Source: Bacteroidales bacterium UBA4912 (GTDB lineage: Bacteria; Bacteroidota; Bacteroidia; Bacteroidales; Dysgonomonadaceae). Taken from it: a DNA stretch of 64,000 nucleotides. The notes below the pieces were generated by a model that was given only the letters and a program-made list of their open reading frames with translations, ran no database searches and had not been told where the DNA came from. The translations under genes and the position numbers were made by a program. Below, one piece after another: positions 8,396 to 18,400 of the stretch; the stretch's first letter is position 1, and each line of letters opens with the position of its first letter. The DNA is taken from assembly GCA_002398875.1 (NCBI GenBank), contig DHCC01000033.1, positions 60,841 to 124,840 on the forward strand, read 5' to 3'.

Positions 8396-9967
8396 TTATT
8401 TTAGCCAACGAGGATCGCCGGTTTCTTTTGCTTTCAAGACTATATTGGTAACTGTAAAGTCACCGTTGCCAGGATTCACAAAGCCCGGATCAAGTTTGGT
8501 TGCAGAGTCATCAAAGAATTTAGAAGAAGACCCGGATTCACTGAATAGATTAGGTGAATTAAAGAAATTATTTCCTCCAAATGTTGGATTAGGATCTGTG
8601 TTTGCCTGATTAGTGAAAATACCATTCATTTCAGATACTAAATTGTTAGTGAAAGTAATTTCATTTCCAACAAACCGCACATATAATAAACGTCTTGAAG
8701 ATGTGTTTGCAGAAACCCCATATAGCGTGTTATGGTCAATATTAATTATTGATGTAGCAGTAGGGAAGTTTCCCGACTTATCATCATATCGGAGAAAATC
8801 TCTTTCAGGAACAGAATTGTAGACCGTGTTATTGGTAAAATTCAGATTGTTAAATGCTCCTGCTCTGGAATCCATAAAATCACTACCACTACTTTTTACA
8901 TCATGTATGATGTTATCATTAAATGTTATTGTTTCCACAAGTGAAGCTACATTCAGATAGAAAAGTCCTTTATTAATATTTCTGATAATACTTCCATCTA
9001 CAGTAAGATGTCCATACGTTACAGATGCTGTGCCAAACACAATGGCATGGTTATCTACTCCGGCTGCAGCTTGCTCTGAACCATCAAGAATTATATCCTT
9101 TAGTAGCAAAGATGCACCATCGTCAAGAGATATATATCCACTGATAATCGGTTTGTCATTGGGGAATACTCCTCTTATCTCAATACTTTTGTTAACAGTA
9201 ACCTTACTTCCATCACCATATTTACCCGGGTGAAGAGCAAAAGCGTCTCCGTCTGCAGCTGCAGCAAGCATTGCTTTGAAATCATCTTCAGGGGTAACCT
9301 CAATTGCACCACCTAAATCAAGTAGAGTTTCAAAGGTTATAGTTGCTCTAACTTTAGTTCCATTAAGAAGGGTTGCTGTGTATTTGGTTGAACCTGTTAG
9401 ACCTTCAATATTAGCGGCTCCGGCAGCTACTTCTTCTGCTGTAACAGCATGTATGATACCGCCCGGTTCTAATTTAATCTGATTAATTACTCTCCCCGGT
9501 ATCCATCTTAAAGTTACCGATGTCGGTCTGATATCATCAGGTCCTAACGGTAGAGATATATCTTCCTGTGCAGTCATGAATGTGACTCCAGTCCATTTTG
9601 AATCCGTTTTTCCTGAAGTTACTGCTTTAATACGTACAGAATAGCGAGTCTCACCATCAAGTTCACTAATTGTGTAAGGAATTTGAGATTCAGTTACTCC
9701 TTCAATAACTCTCACAGGTGTTCCGGTAAAAGTAAGATTGTCATTAGCAAATACTTCTAGTGTATATGACTCTGCCTCTTCGTTAGGGGCCCAATCAATG
9801 CGAGCATCGACCTTGTTGATTACCAAAGCACTTATATCAATAGGTGAAAAGAGTCTTTCATAATCAATGGATGTTAATTCATCGGCTCTGTTATCTTCAC
9901 AGCTATAGTTGAAAATAATTGTTAAAAGTGCGAATATGGATATATATAGTTTACTCGTTTTTTTCAT
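8396..9967 (-). CDS. Surface lipoprotein with FnIII-like and beta-helix domains (DUF4957/DUF5123-like)
   Basis: Likely a surface glycan-binding protein of the pectin system. A lipobox (YSC, Cys23) anchors 523 residues. One or two fibronectin type III-like repeats span about 45-215 (for example YSVRIKAVTSGKTDSKW). A parallel beta-helix follows, starting with AAAADGDAFALHPGKY, a layout I associate with DUF4957/DUF5123 lipoproteins found beside PL1 and GH28 genes. No catalytic residues are recognisable. It takes the SusE/SGBP position, 4 bp after susD, and is followed by a hairpin. An uncharacterised lyase is the alternative. Binding of oligogalacturonides is inference from context. Confidence 0.72.
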   Translation of the reverse strand: MKKTSKLYISIFALLTIIFNYSCEDNRADELTSIDYERLFSPIDISALVINKVDARIDWAPNEEAESYTLEVFANDNLTFTGTPVRVIEGVTESQIPYTISELDGETRYSVRIKAVTSGKTDSKWTGVTFMTAQEDISLPLGPDDIRPTSVTLRWIPGRVINQIKLEPGGIIHAVTAEEVAAGAANIEGLTGSTKYTATLLNGTKVRATITFETLLDLGGAIEVTPEDDFKAMLAAAADGDAFALHPGKYGDGSKVTVNKSIEIRGVFPNDKPIISGYISLDDGASLLLKDIILDGSEQAAAGVDNHAIVFGTASVTYGHLTVDGSIIRNINKGLFYLNVASLVETITFNDNIIHDVKSSGSDFMDSRAGAFNNLNFTNNTVYNSVPERDFLRYDDKSGNFPTATSIINIDHNTLYGVSANTSSRRLLYVRFVGNEITFTNNLVSEMNGIFTNQANTDPNPTFGGNNFFNSPNLFSESGSSSKFFDDSATKLDPGFVNPGNGDFTVTNIVLKAKETGDPRWLK

Positions 9968-9971
9968 ATCA

Positions 9972-11735
9972 TTAGTTTGTTAGTTGTCCGTTACTGCTGT
10001 CAATAAATGTTTGCCAGATTGGCCAAAACTGGTTTTCATCCGGATTTTTTTGATAAAGTGAGTTTATTAGTTCGGGAGTGAGATCTGATTCGTCAAACCA
10101 AGTAATACTTTGGTAATTCAGACTCTCTCCTATTTCGTCTGTATCTCCGTGATTGAGTCCATAGATAATAAGAGTTTCATTATCATCTGCGATTTTAAAA
10201 TATAACTTATCCGGCAGATCGGCGTAATGTCCCTCTCTGTTGATAAGTTGTGTCATTTTCACTTTAGCTTCATCAAGTTTGGTTTTCAAAAGATTCCAAC
10301 GTATAAGATCCGCTTTGCGAAGACTTTCTCCGGCAAACTCAAGTGCCCGTTGTTCTACAATTGCGTCAAAGAAAGCATCCTTACTGGCAGTAGCTTTTGT
10401 CATATACGTGTTCACTTTTGCTGCAGGTAACGCCCTGTCCAGAATTGGCTTTAAATATGGTGCAGCAGCAGCAGGTCCTTCAAGTTCATTTATAGCTTCA
10501 GCTGCCATAAGGTAAATATCTGCAAGTCGCATGTATTGCCAGTTAATACCATCGTCATTTGTTGATGTAACATAGCGATCCATCCATTCGTAACGCAATT
10601 TCCCGAAACACCAGTTGCCAATATCTCTCAGCTGTTGCTGGCTTGGATTTGAATTTGACCACTCATAAGGAACGCATGTAATATCTCTTCTTAAGTCCTC
10701 TACGTCATAGTCGTAAAATAAATAGGGTAGTGGTCCGTTTGTTCCGCCACGATTCTGACCTGTGTACTGGTCTATTGCTCTGTGCTGAACACCTAAAGTA
10801 AACAGAACGCGACCACGACCTGCAGCAAAAGGTATTTCCCATATTGACTCTTTACCTGCTTTCACATCATCCTTACATAGTAGCCTGAAGTTTTGTTCGA
10901 AGGAACCTAAGGTGTTAGAACCTGAATTTATTACCTCTATTGATTTTTCTTTAGCCAAAGCATACATATTCTCAACACTCAGTTCAGGGTCATTGCTGCG
11001 TCGGATACCATCAGCTCTTTGAGAATAACCGGATGCATACAGAGCAATTCGAGCCATTAACCCTTTTACAAATGCCTTGTTTACTCGTTCTGTTGAAGAA
11101 GTTACTGAGGTCTCATTTGGCCAGGCAACCATATCTTCAGCTTCTGAAAGATCTTTCAGCAACTGCTTGTATATTTCATCCCTGTCTGTTCTGGGAAGAT
11201 AAAGAGTTTCCGAGGTAATCGGCTCAAATCTTGCAGGCACATCACCCCATGCTTTTACTAGGTCGAGATAAATAACTGCTCTCAAAGTTAATGCTTCTCC
11301 CAGAAGTTGAGCCATACGAGGGTTTTCTTCAATATTTCCATATTCTCGAAGTCCTTCAATTGCTTTGTTTGCACGTTCAATACCTTCGTAAAATTTTGCC
11401 CATGCATTGTTGTCAGTATTCATTTGGGTATTGGTTGGACTTGTTGCATAAGTAGATATCTCATATTTTCCTGCATCGTTAAGCTGACTTGGGTTGATAC
11501 CATTAATCCATTCAACGTCACTATTTATCCCATAATATGGTAAGAAACGTCCACGATATGAGTTTGTCTCTCCAAAGGATTGATGTATTCCCATTACAGC
11601 TCCTTCCGCAAGTGCTTCTACAGATAGGACTATCGATCCTTCCGCTGCAGATTTGGATGGTGCATCAAGATCACAAGAAGTGAGTATTACACCAAATGTT
11701 GCAATTATTAGTAATATGTTGAATATATGTTTCAT
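9972..11735 (-). CDS. SusD/RagB-family outer-membrane glycan-binding lipoprotein (PUL 1)
   Basis: A SusD-like lid lipoprotein that delivers pectin oligosaccharides to its SusC partner. The lipobox is LTSC with Cys21, and the length of 587 residues is normal. The N-terminal TPR-like helices (for example NNAWAKFYEGIERANKAIEGL) and the C-terminal segment YMRLADIYLMAAEAINE with ALEFAGESLRKADLIRW are typical SusD/RagB sequence. It lies 17 bp after susC and 4 bp before the surface lipoprotein gene, so the three are surely co-transcribed. The ligand is inferred from neighbouring PL1, GH28 and CE8 genes. Confidence 0.95.
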   Translation of the reverse strand: MKHIFNILLIIATFGVILTSCDLDAPSKSAAEGSIVLSVEALAEGAVMGIHQSFGETNSYRGRFLPYYGINSDVEWINGINPSQLNDAGKYEISTYATSPTNTQMNTDNNAWAKFYEGIERANKAIEGLREYGNIEENPRMAQLLGEALTLRAVIYLDLVKAWGDVPARFEPITSETLYLPRTDRDEIYKQLLKDLSEAEDMVAWPNETSVTSSTERVNKAFVKGLMARIALYASGYSQRADGIRRSNDPELSVENMYALAKEKSIEVINSGSNTLGSFEQNFRLLCKDDVKAGKESIWEIPFAAGRGRVLFTLGVQHRAIDQYTGQNRGGTNGPLPYLFYDYDVEDLRRDITCVPYEWSNSNPSQQQLRDIGNWCFGKLRYEWMDRYVTSTNDDGINWQYMRLADIYLMAAEAINELEGPAAAAPYLKPILDRALPAAKVNTYMTKATASKDAFFDAIVEQRALEFAGESLRKADLIRWNLLKTKLDEAKVKMTQLINREGHYADLPDKLYFKIADDNETLIIYGLNHGDTDEIGESLNYQSITWFDESDLTPELINSLYQKNPDENQFWPIWQTFIDSSNGQLTN

Positions 11736-11752
11736 ATTAATTTATTTTAAAG

Positions 11753-14700
11753 TTAAAAATTCAAATTCACACCAAATACTATCTGCCGGCTCTTTGGGTA
11801 TGCTGAATAATCAACTCCCGGTGACAGATTTGTTCTTCTTACTGTAGATACTTCAGGATCATATCCTGAGTAATTGGTCCATAAGAATACGTTATATCCG
11901 GTTACATAAAATCTTAAGCTCTCAATTTTTGCTTTTGATACTAAGTCTCTCGGTAAGGTGTACCCCAGAGTTAATGTATTCAAACGCAGGAAGCTACCAT
12001 CTTCTACAGCCCAGTCGCTAAATATCATTCTTGATGTCCATGGTGACCACATTGTTGTGTTTGCATTCATAGTTGTCAATTCATCCGGATCATTGCTGAT
12101 GGTACCATCTTCACGTAGATTTGTCCATCTTCTGCCAGACTCCATCGTAGTCATCATATTTCTGTATTGATATTTACCTGTATGTGAAAACTCTATTTTA
12201 TTTGCGTTATAAATATCGTTGCCATAACTCCAGTTAAATGCTGCAGAAAGATCAAAACCGTAGAGTGTTGAATTAATCGTGAAACCACCTGTATGAAGAG
12301 GATTTGCATTACCAATTACTTCACGGTCATCATTATTAACAATTCCATCATCTCCTTTCAAATCCTTCAATTTCATAGATCCGGGTCTGATAGTACCTAC
12401 CACTCCTGAAGCATTAGGCACACCTTCATTTAAAATCCATTTACCGGTATTTGCGTCGTAACCGGAAAAATCAGATACTTCATATCTTCCATCTGACCTG
12501 TAACCAATCATTTCACCTACTGCACCCCCTTTTGCTATCCAATAGTCGTATCCAATTTCTGAGGAAGCCCAATAAGTTTCGTAGCCAAAGTCATTCATGA
12601 TGCCAAGGCTCTGTATCTCAGCTTTATTGAATCCAATATTACCGCTAAAGCTTAAAGTGAAATCTTTTTTATTTATTGCGTGCCAGTTAATAGTTGCTTC
12701 AAGTCCCTGATTTTGGTTTTCTCCCATATTTCTGTATTGGGTATCATAACCAGTTCCAGCAACAGGGAATTGTATTAAAAGATCTTTTGTACTGTTCTTA
12801 TATACTTCAAATGAGCCACTTAACCTCCCGTTCAACATAGTGAAGTCCAGTCCCAAGTTGCGAGTTACGGTTGTTTCCCATTTTAAGTCAGGATTAGCCA
12901 TAGTTTTCGAAGGTGCCCAATAACTGTCAAATCCATTAATCCAGGCAGTTGCTCTTGGTTCAAACATTTGAACCAGCTGACCTGTGGGGATATTATTATT
13001 TCCGGCAGTACCATAACTAAAGCGGAGTTTAAGATCATCGAGCCATGATTTTGTGTTTTCCATAAATGGTTCAGAAGAAATTCGCCAAGCAGCAGCTGCT
13101 GAAGGAAAATATCCCCAACGATTTTCTTTGTTGAATTTTGATGAGGCATCAGCACGGAATGTTGCACTAAAAATATATTTACCCATATAGTCGTAATTGG
13201 CTCTTCCAAAGTAGGATAACAGTTTATCATCTTCATTATAATAATTATCAATTGTATATGGAGATCCTTGTGAAGAGAGGCGCCATGCATCCTGAGCTGT
13301 AAATGTTTTTGGAAATCCATGAACCTCATCTGTTAGTGTTTTTCCTTCTGTAATAATATACTCATGCCCGGCCATCAGATTGAGAGAGTGATTTTCATTT
13401 AGGTATTCTTTCAAATCCCAGTTTATCGTATTTGTACTTCTCATTGTCTGAAGTTCTCTGTTAACCAGTCTGATAGCCGGCATACCCTGATTGTCAACAG
13501 ATGGACTATTTTTAATATAATAGGTAGTCAAGCCCCAGAAACGCTGATCACCATTGCTGTCACGATTATATCCAACTTCAGAGCGAAGATTCACATTATC
13601 TACAATCTCCCATGTTGCACTACCTGCAAGATTTAATCTCTTTTGTTCTTTTTCTCTGGCATTATCTGAAATAGCTTCAATAGGATTGAAAAGGTTTCCT
13701 AAATCATCATCTGCACTACCTGCCGTGGCATCCAGGTTCTTTAAAGGGATTGGTGTATAAATAACTGAGTATTTCAATCGTTTATCAGAGTCTAAAGTAC
13801 TTGAAACATCCTGTGCGCCACCACCGTTAATCTTAGTGTCAGAATATCGAACTGAAAAATCAAGTGTAATCCTGTCAGTTGCCTTATTGTTTAATTTAAG
13901 ACTAATGCTGTTTCGCTTGTAATCAGAATCCTCCATGATTGCTTTATTAGAAAGGTGTGAAAAATTAAATGCATAAGTCATTTTGTCAGATCCACCATTC
14001 AAACTAATGCTGTGACTCATTGAGTTTCCTGTCCTTCCAAAAGTCAGGTCCTGCCAATCATTAAATGGGATATTACGATATAGATCCATATCCTGAAAAT
14101 TTCCATAAAACGAGTTGTAGTTTTTTATTGCATCACCACCTTTAAGTGCTGCCAGTTCATACTGCCAGTTCACATAATCATAAGGGGAAAGCACATCCAA
14201 AGTGTTTGAAATTTTTCTTACACCGTAATATGCATTATAACTGAGTCTTACTTTTCCTGATTGTCCTGATTTAGTTGTAATAATTACAACTCCGTTAGCG
14301 CCACGTGAACCATAAATAGCAGTAGAAGAGGCATCTTTTAAAACATCTATTGATTCAATATCTGTTGGAGGAATATCGGAAATTGTTGTTACCGGGAATC
14401 CATCCACAATATAAAGAGGATCATTACTTTGTGTGATTGAGCCTCCGCCACGTACACGTATTCTCATTTCTGCATCAGGAGAGCCTTCAGTTGTTAATAC
14501 CTGAACACCGGCCATTTTTCCTGTTATTGCTTCAGCAGCAGAGGCAACAGGGACTGCGGCAATAGCATCACCCCCGACAGATGCCACAGATCCGGTAAGA
14601 TCCCGTCTTCGTTGAGTCCCATATCCAATAACCACCACTTCATCTAAGCTGGAAACATCTTCTTCCATTACGATATTTACAATGTTCCCTGAAATGGGAA

Positions 14701-14974
14701 CCTCAATATCTTTCATTCCGATGTAGCTAACATGAAGTGAGGTTGCAGAAGCTGGTACTGAAAGTGTGTAATATCCATCAATGTTAGTTGCAGCTCCGGT
14801 ACTTGTACCTGTAATCATTACGTTTGCCCCGATTATAGGTTCTCCACGCGTATCACTTACTCTGCCGCTAATTGTCCTTTCCTGGGCTATTACGGACAAA
14901 GTGGATAAAAGCATACATATCAGTAAGCTGATAGTTAATTCCGCTTTAATTTTTAATCCATTCATATTCATCAT
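11753..14974 (-). CDS. SusC/RagA-family TonB-dependent outer-membrane transporter (PUL 1)
   Basis: Imports oligosaccharides captured by SusD. The 1073-residue product has a signal peptide (cleavage near VIAQ), then a carboxypeptidase-regulatory-like domain (RTISGRVSDTRGEPIIGANV, about 33-110). A plug domain follows, with the SusC motifs VVVIGYGTQRRRDLTGSV and IDVLKDASSTAIYGSRGANG, then the long beta-barrel ending in Phe (FGVNLNF). It is the first gene of the PUL 1 operon and diverges from the HTCS gene across a 435-bp region, so HTCS control is expected. Confidence 0.96.
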   Translation of the reverse strand: MMNMNGLKIKAELTISLLICMLLSTLSVIAQERTISGRVSDTRGEPIIGANVMITGTSTGAATNIDGYYTLSVPASATSLHVSYIGMKDIEVPISGNIVNIVMEEDVSSLDEVVVIGYGTQRRRDLTGSVASVGGDAIAAVPVASAAEAITGKMAGVQVLTTEGSPDAEMRIRVRGGGSITQSNDPLYIVDGFPVTTISDIPPTDIESIDVLKDASSTAIYGSRGANGVVIITTKSGQSGKVRLSYNAYYGVRKISNTLDVLSPYDYVNWQYELAALKGGDAIKNYNSFYGNFQDMDLYRNIPFNDWQDLTFGRTGNSMSHSISLNGGSDKMTYAFNFSHLSNKAIMEDSDYKRNSISLKLNNKATDRITLDFSVRYSDTKINGGGAQDVSSTLDSDKRLKYSVIYTPIPLKNLDATAGSADDDLGNLFNPIEAISDNAREKEQKRLNLAGSATWEIVDNVNLRSEVGYNRDSNGDQRFWGLTTYYIKNSPSVDNQGMPAIRLVNRELQTMRSTNTINWDLKEYLNENHSLNLMAGHEYIITEGKTLTDEVHGFPKTFTAQDAWRLSSQGSPYTIDNYYNEDDKLLSYFGRANYDYMGKYIFSATFRADASSKFNKENRWGYFPSAAAAWRISSEPFMENTKSWLDDLKLRFSYGTAGNNNIPTGQLVQMFEPRATAWINGFDSYWAPSKTMANPDLKWETTVTRNLGLDFTMLNGRLSGSFEVYKNSTKDLLIQFPVAGTGYDTQYRNMGENQNQGLEATINWHAINKKDFTLSFSGNIGFNKAEIQSLGIMNDFGYETYWASSEIGYDYWIAKGGAVGEMIGYRSDGRYEVSDFSGYDANTGKWILNEGVPNASGVVGTIRPGSMKLKDLKGDDGIVNNDDREVIGNANPLHTGGFTINSTLYGFDLSAAFNWSYGNDIYNANKIEFSHTGKYQYRNMMTTMESGRRWTNLREDGTISNDPDELTTMNANTTMWSPWTSRMIFSDWAVEDGSFLRLNTLTLGYTLPRDLVSKAKIESLRFYVTGYNVFLWTNYSGYDPEVSTVRRTNLSPGVDYSAYPKSRQIVFGVNLNF

Positions 14975-15409
14975 GTTTATTTAAGTTAATTATATGTGTT
15001 TAAATCAATTGTTATTAGATAAAATCTGTACAACTATTATTCGTAATCTATCTATAATGCAATATTAACACTGTTTATTTGTATTGAAGTAGACTAAATG
15101 GTTTTTAAGGGGTGTTGAATTGTTTTAGCTATTTTTAAAAAGACAATATTTATACTAAACTAATATTTAAATAAATTCCTCATTGCAAAGGCGGAGTGTT
15201 TTATTTAGTTAATAAAATTTTCTTTGCTGACTAGCATCACAATTATAATAACAATGTAATAAAATATGGTTGAAGAATTGGTTTTATGGGTGTTGTAAAT
15301 TGGTTTTTAACAGAATGTAAGCACACTTACCTTGAGAAAAAATTATATATTTGTATAAAGCAGTTTATATAACGCCTTAAAGAATTAAAGAGAACTTCGA
15401 TAAGTATAT
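14975..15409. promoter_or_regulatory. Divergent regulatory region between PUL 1 susC and the HTCS gene
   Basis: 435 bp of very AT-rich non-coding sequence with no gene in it. On the plus side a perfect Bacteroidetes -7 element, TATATTTG, lies at 15346-15353, 56 bases before the HTCS start; no well-spaced -33 element is clear. On the minus side TAATATTG (about 15062-15069) is a one-mismatch -7 candidate for susC. The HTCS DNA-binding site should lie here, but I cannot identify it by eye. Confidence 0.5.
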
Positions 15410-18400
15410 ATGAATAAACACTTGATCCCATATAATGTAACATTATTTATGCTTGTTCTGACAATAAGTTTAGAAACTCTTTCAGCACAACCAAAAGCAT
15501 ATTTTGAACATTACGGAGCAGAAGATGGATTGCCGCAGCATACAATTACCGATATTCTTCAGGGAAGTGATGATTTCATGTGGTTCAGTACCTGGAATGG
15601 GCTAAGTAAGTTTGATGGCTATACATTTACAACTTTTCAACTGCCCACTGGAAATGTTATTGAATCAAGAAGCAGTAGGATTGATAATATCTTCGAAGAT
15701 AAATTCAACAATATATGGACTTTGACGTACGACAATCAGGCTCTCAGGTTTAATATTGAAACTGAATCCTTTTTAGGAACAAATGATATAGAAGAGTTAA
15801 CCGACATCTTTTTTTCAGCCTCACAAATAATTCCAAAAAGCAGTGGAAAAGTGTGGATATTGTCGGAAAATGATGGTTGTATAGCAGTAATTGACTCTCT
15901 TTTCAATTCAATTGTATATAGATCCGAAAAAAACAACCTCACAAATAATTTTGTATATGATGTTTTTGAAGATACTCACGATACATGGATTCTGACTAAG
16001 GGAGGTTTAACATGTATTAAAGATGATGGCTCAGACCCTGTTTTTTATTTTCATCCAGAATCTGAAACAGGATTAAAAAGTCAGGCCCCTTTCTTTAGTG
16101 TCATGGATTTCAACAACGAGCTCTGGTTTGCCTCTGAAGAAGGAAATGTTTGGATATACAACAAAGAAAGGGAAGTTTTTTATCAACTTCAAACAGAGTT
16201 GTCATCAGATGTAAAATCTATAAGAGAAATATCATCCGAGAGAATTCTAATAGTGTCTAAGTATGATGGTTTTATAATTTATAATACCCATGATGGGAGT
16301 ATGGAAAGATACAATAGAAACACTTTCCCTGAAATGCAGTTTAATGAAATTATAACTGAATATATTGATCGTTCAAAAAATATATGGTTTGAAACTGATT
16401 TGCTTGGTGTCTCGAAGTTTAATCCTTATACAGAGGAATATAAACATTATACCCCATATATTGAGAGTAAGGAATCCTCTGTCTTTCCTCCCAACTTCTT
16501 CATATTTGAGGATATTGAGAATCGGCTTTGGGTGCACCCAAGAGGGGGTGGTTTTTCAACTTACGACAGAGAGAGCAATCAATTAATCCCTTTCTATAAC
16601 GAGCCATTTTCATCCAACTGGATATTTTCAAATATGATGCATACTGCATATTCTGACAGGCAGGGAAATCTTTGGATGTGTACTCGTTCGCACGGACTTG
16701 AAAAAGTGATTTTCTACGATGACTCCCAATTCCTTTCTATTGTTCTTAACAATACAGTTAACTCTACTATTAACAACGATGTACGACCCATTTTTGAAGA
16801 TTCGGAAGGCATGATCTGGATAGCAACTAAGGATGGGAAAATTCATATTCTAAATAGTCAGGGTGATATAAAAAATGAATTATCTATTGGCGGTGTTGTT
16901 TATTCAATTACAGAAGATTCAAATAATAATATATGGCTGGGGACCAAAGGAGAAGGAGCCTACAAACTGACACGGGGTAAAAAAAGCGAAGAGTTCATCA
17001 TACAAAATTACAAGCATAATCCTAAAGATATTTATTCACTAAGTAATAATAACGTTTACTCCATTTTTGAAGATAGGAATAGGAATATATGGATTGGAAC
17101 TTTTGGTGGTGGTATCAACCTAATAATGAATAATGATTTAGATGAAAAATTTATAAATCACAGAAATATTCTCTCAAATTATCCAATTGGCAAGGGAGAG
17201 CAAGTGAGAATTATATCAGAAGATAAACAAGGAAATATATCTGTTGGAACAACACTCGGATTTATAATGTTTTGTTCAGACTTTAAATCAGCTGTCGAAA
17301 TTGATTTTAATGTATATACCGGCAGTAATTCAAATAATAATTCAATAGGTGCCAATGATATAATGGATATTTGTACGACAAGATCGGGACATACTTATAT
17401 AGGAACTTTTGGGGGTGGAGTCAGTAAAATAACAGATACAGATGATAAGGGTCTGCCGATAGCTTTTGAAACTTTTAACAAAAGTCATGGATTACCATCA
17501 GATATCATACTCTCAATCCAAGAAGACCATAACGGAAATTTGTGGATTAGCAGTGAAGGTGGCCTCACAAAGTTTAATGTGCAGAATGAAACCTTTGAAA
17601 ACTTTAGCGAGATTAAGAGATTGATGAAAAGGAATAATTTCTCTGAAAATTCCAGATGTTGCCTGAATAACGGAAGAATGTTGTTTGGATATTCACAGGG
17701 CATTATACTGTTTGACCCTGGCAGTGTAAAAAATAACAGGTTCAACCCCAATCTGGCGTTGGTGGGATTTAGACTTTTTAATCGTGAGGTTCAGATATTA
17801 CCTTCTGGACCCCTGATGAAGAATTTAAATCTGGTGGAGCAATTAACACTGAAACACAATCAGAATTTCATCACTTTAGAGTTTGCTGCTCTCGATTATA
17901 CCGATTCTAAAAATATTCTATATGCATATAAACTTGAAGGTTTCGATAAGGAATGGAACTATTCCGGAAATCAACGTATAGCAAATTATACTAACCTTTC
18001 TAAAGGGAAGTACTTGTTTAGAGTAAAATCTACGAATAGTGATGGGGTGTGGGCAGATAATGAGCGTACACTGCTAATAGAGATTCTGCCTCCTTACTGG
18101 GCAACATGGTGGGCATATCTAATTTATGCTATGTTGTTTATTCTTGCTGCCTTTGTTGCTTATAAAATACTTTACACATTCTACAGGATGCGAAATAAGA
18201 TTATTCTTGAAAAACAGGAATCGGAATTAAAGACTCGCTTTTTCACAAACATTTCACATGAAATTCGTACTCCGCTTACTATGATTGTCTCACCGATAGA
18301 AAATTTGCTCCATAGCAAAGAGGCTTCTGAGTCTGTTAAAAATCAACTCAAGCTTGTGTCAAAGAATACCAACAGACTCCTTAATATGGTAAATCAAATA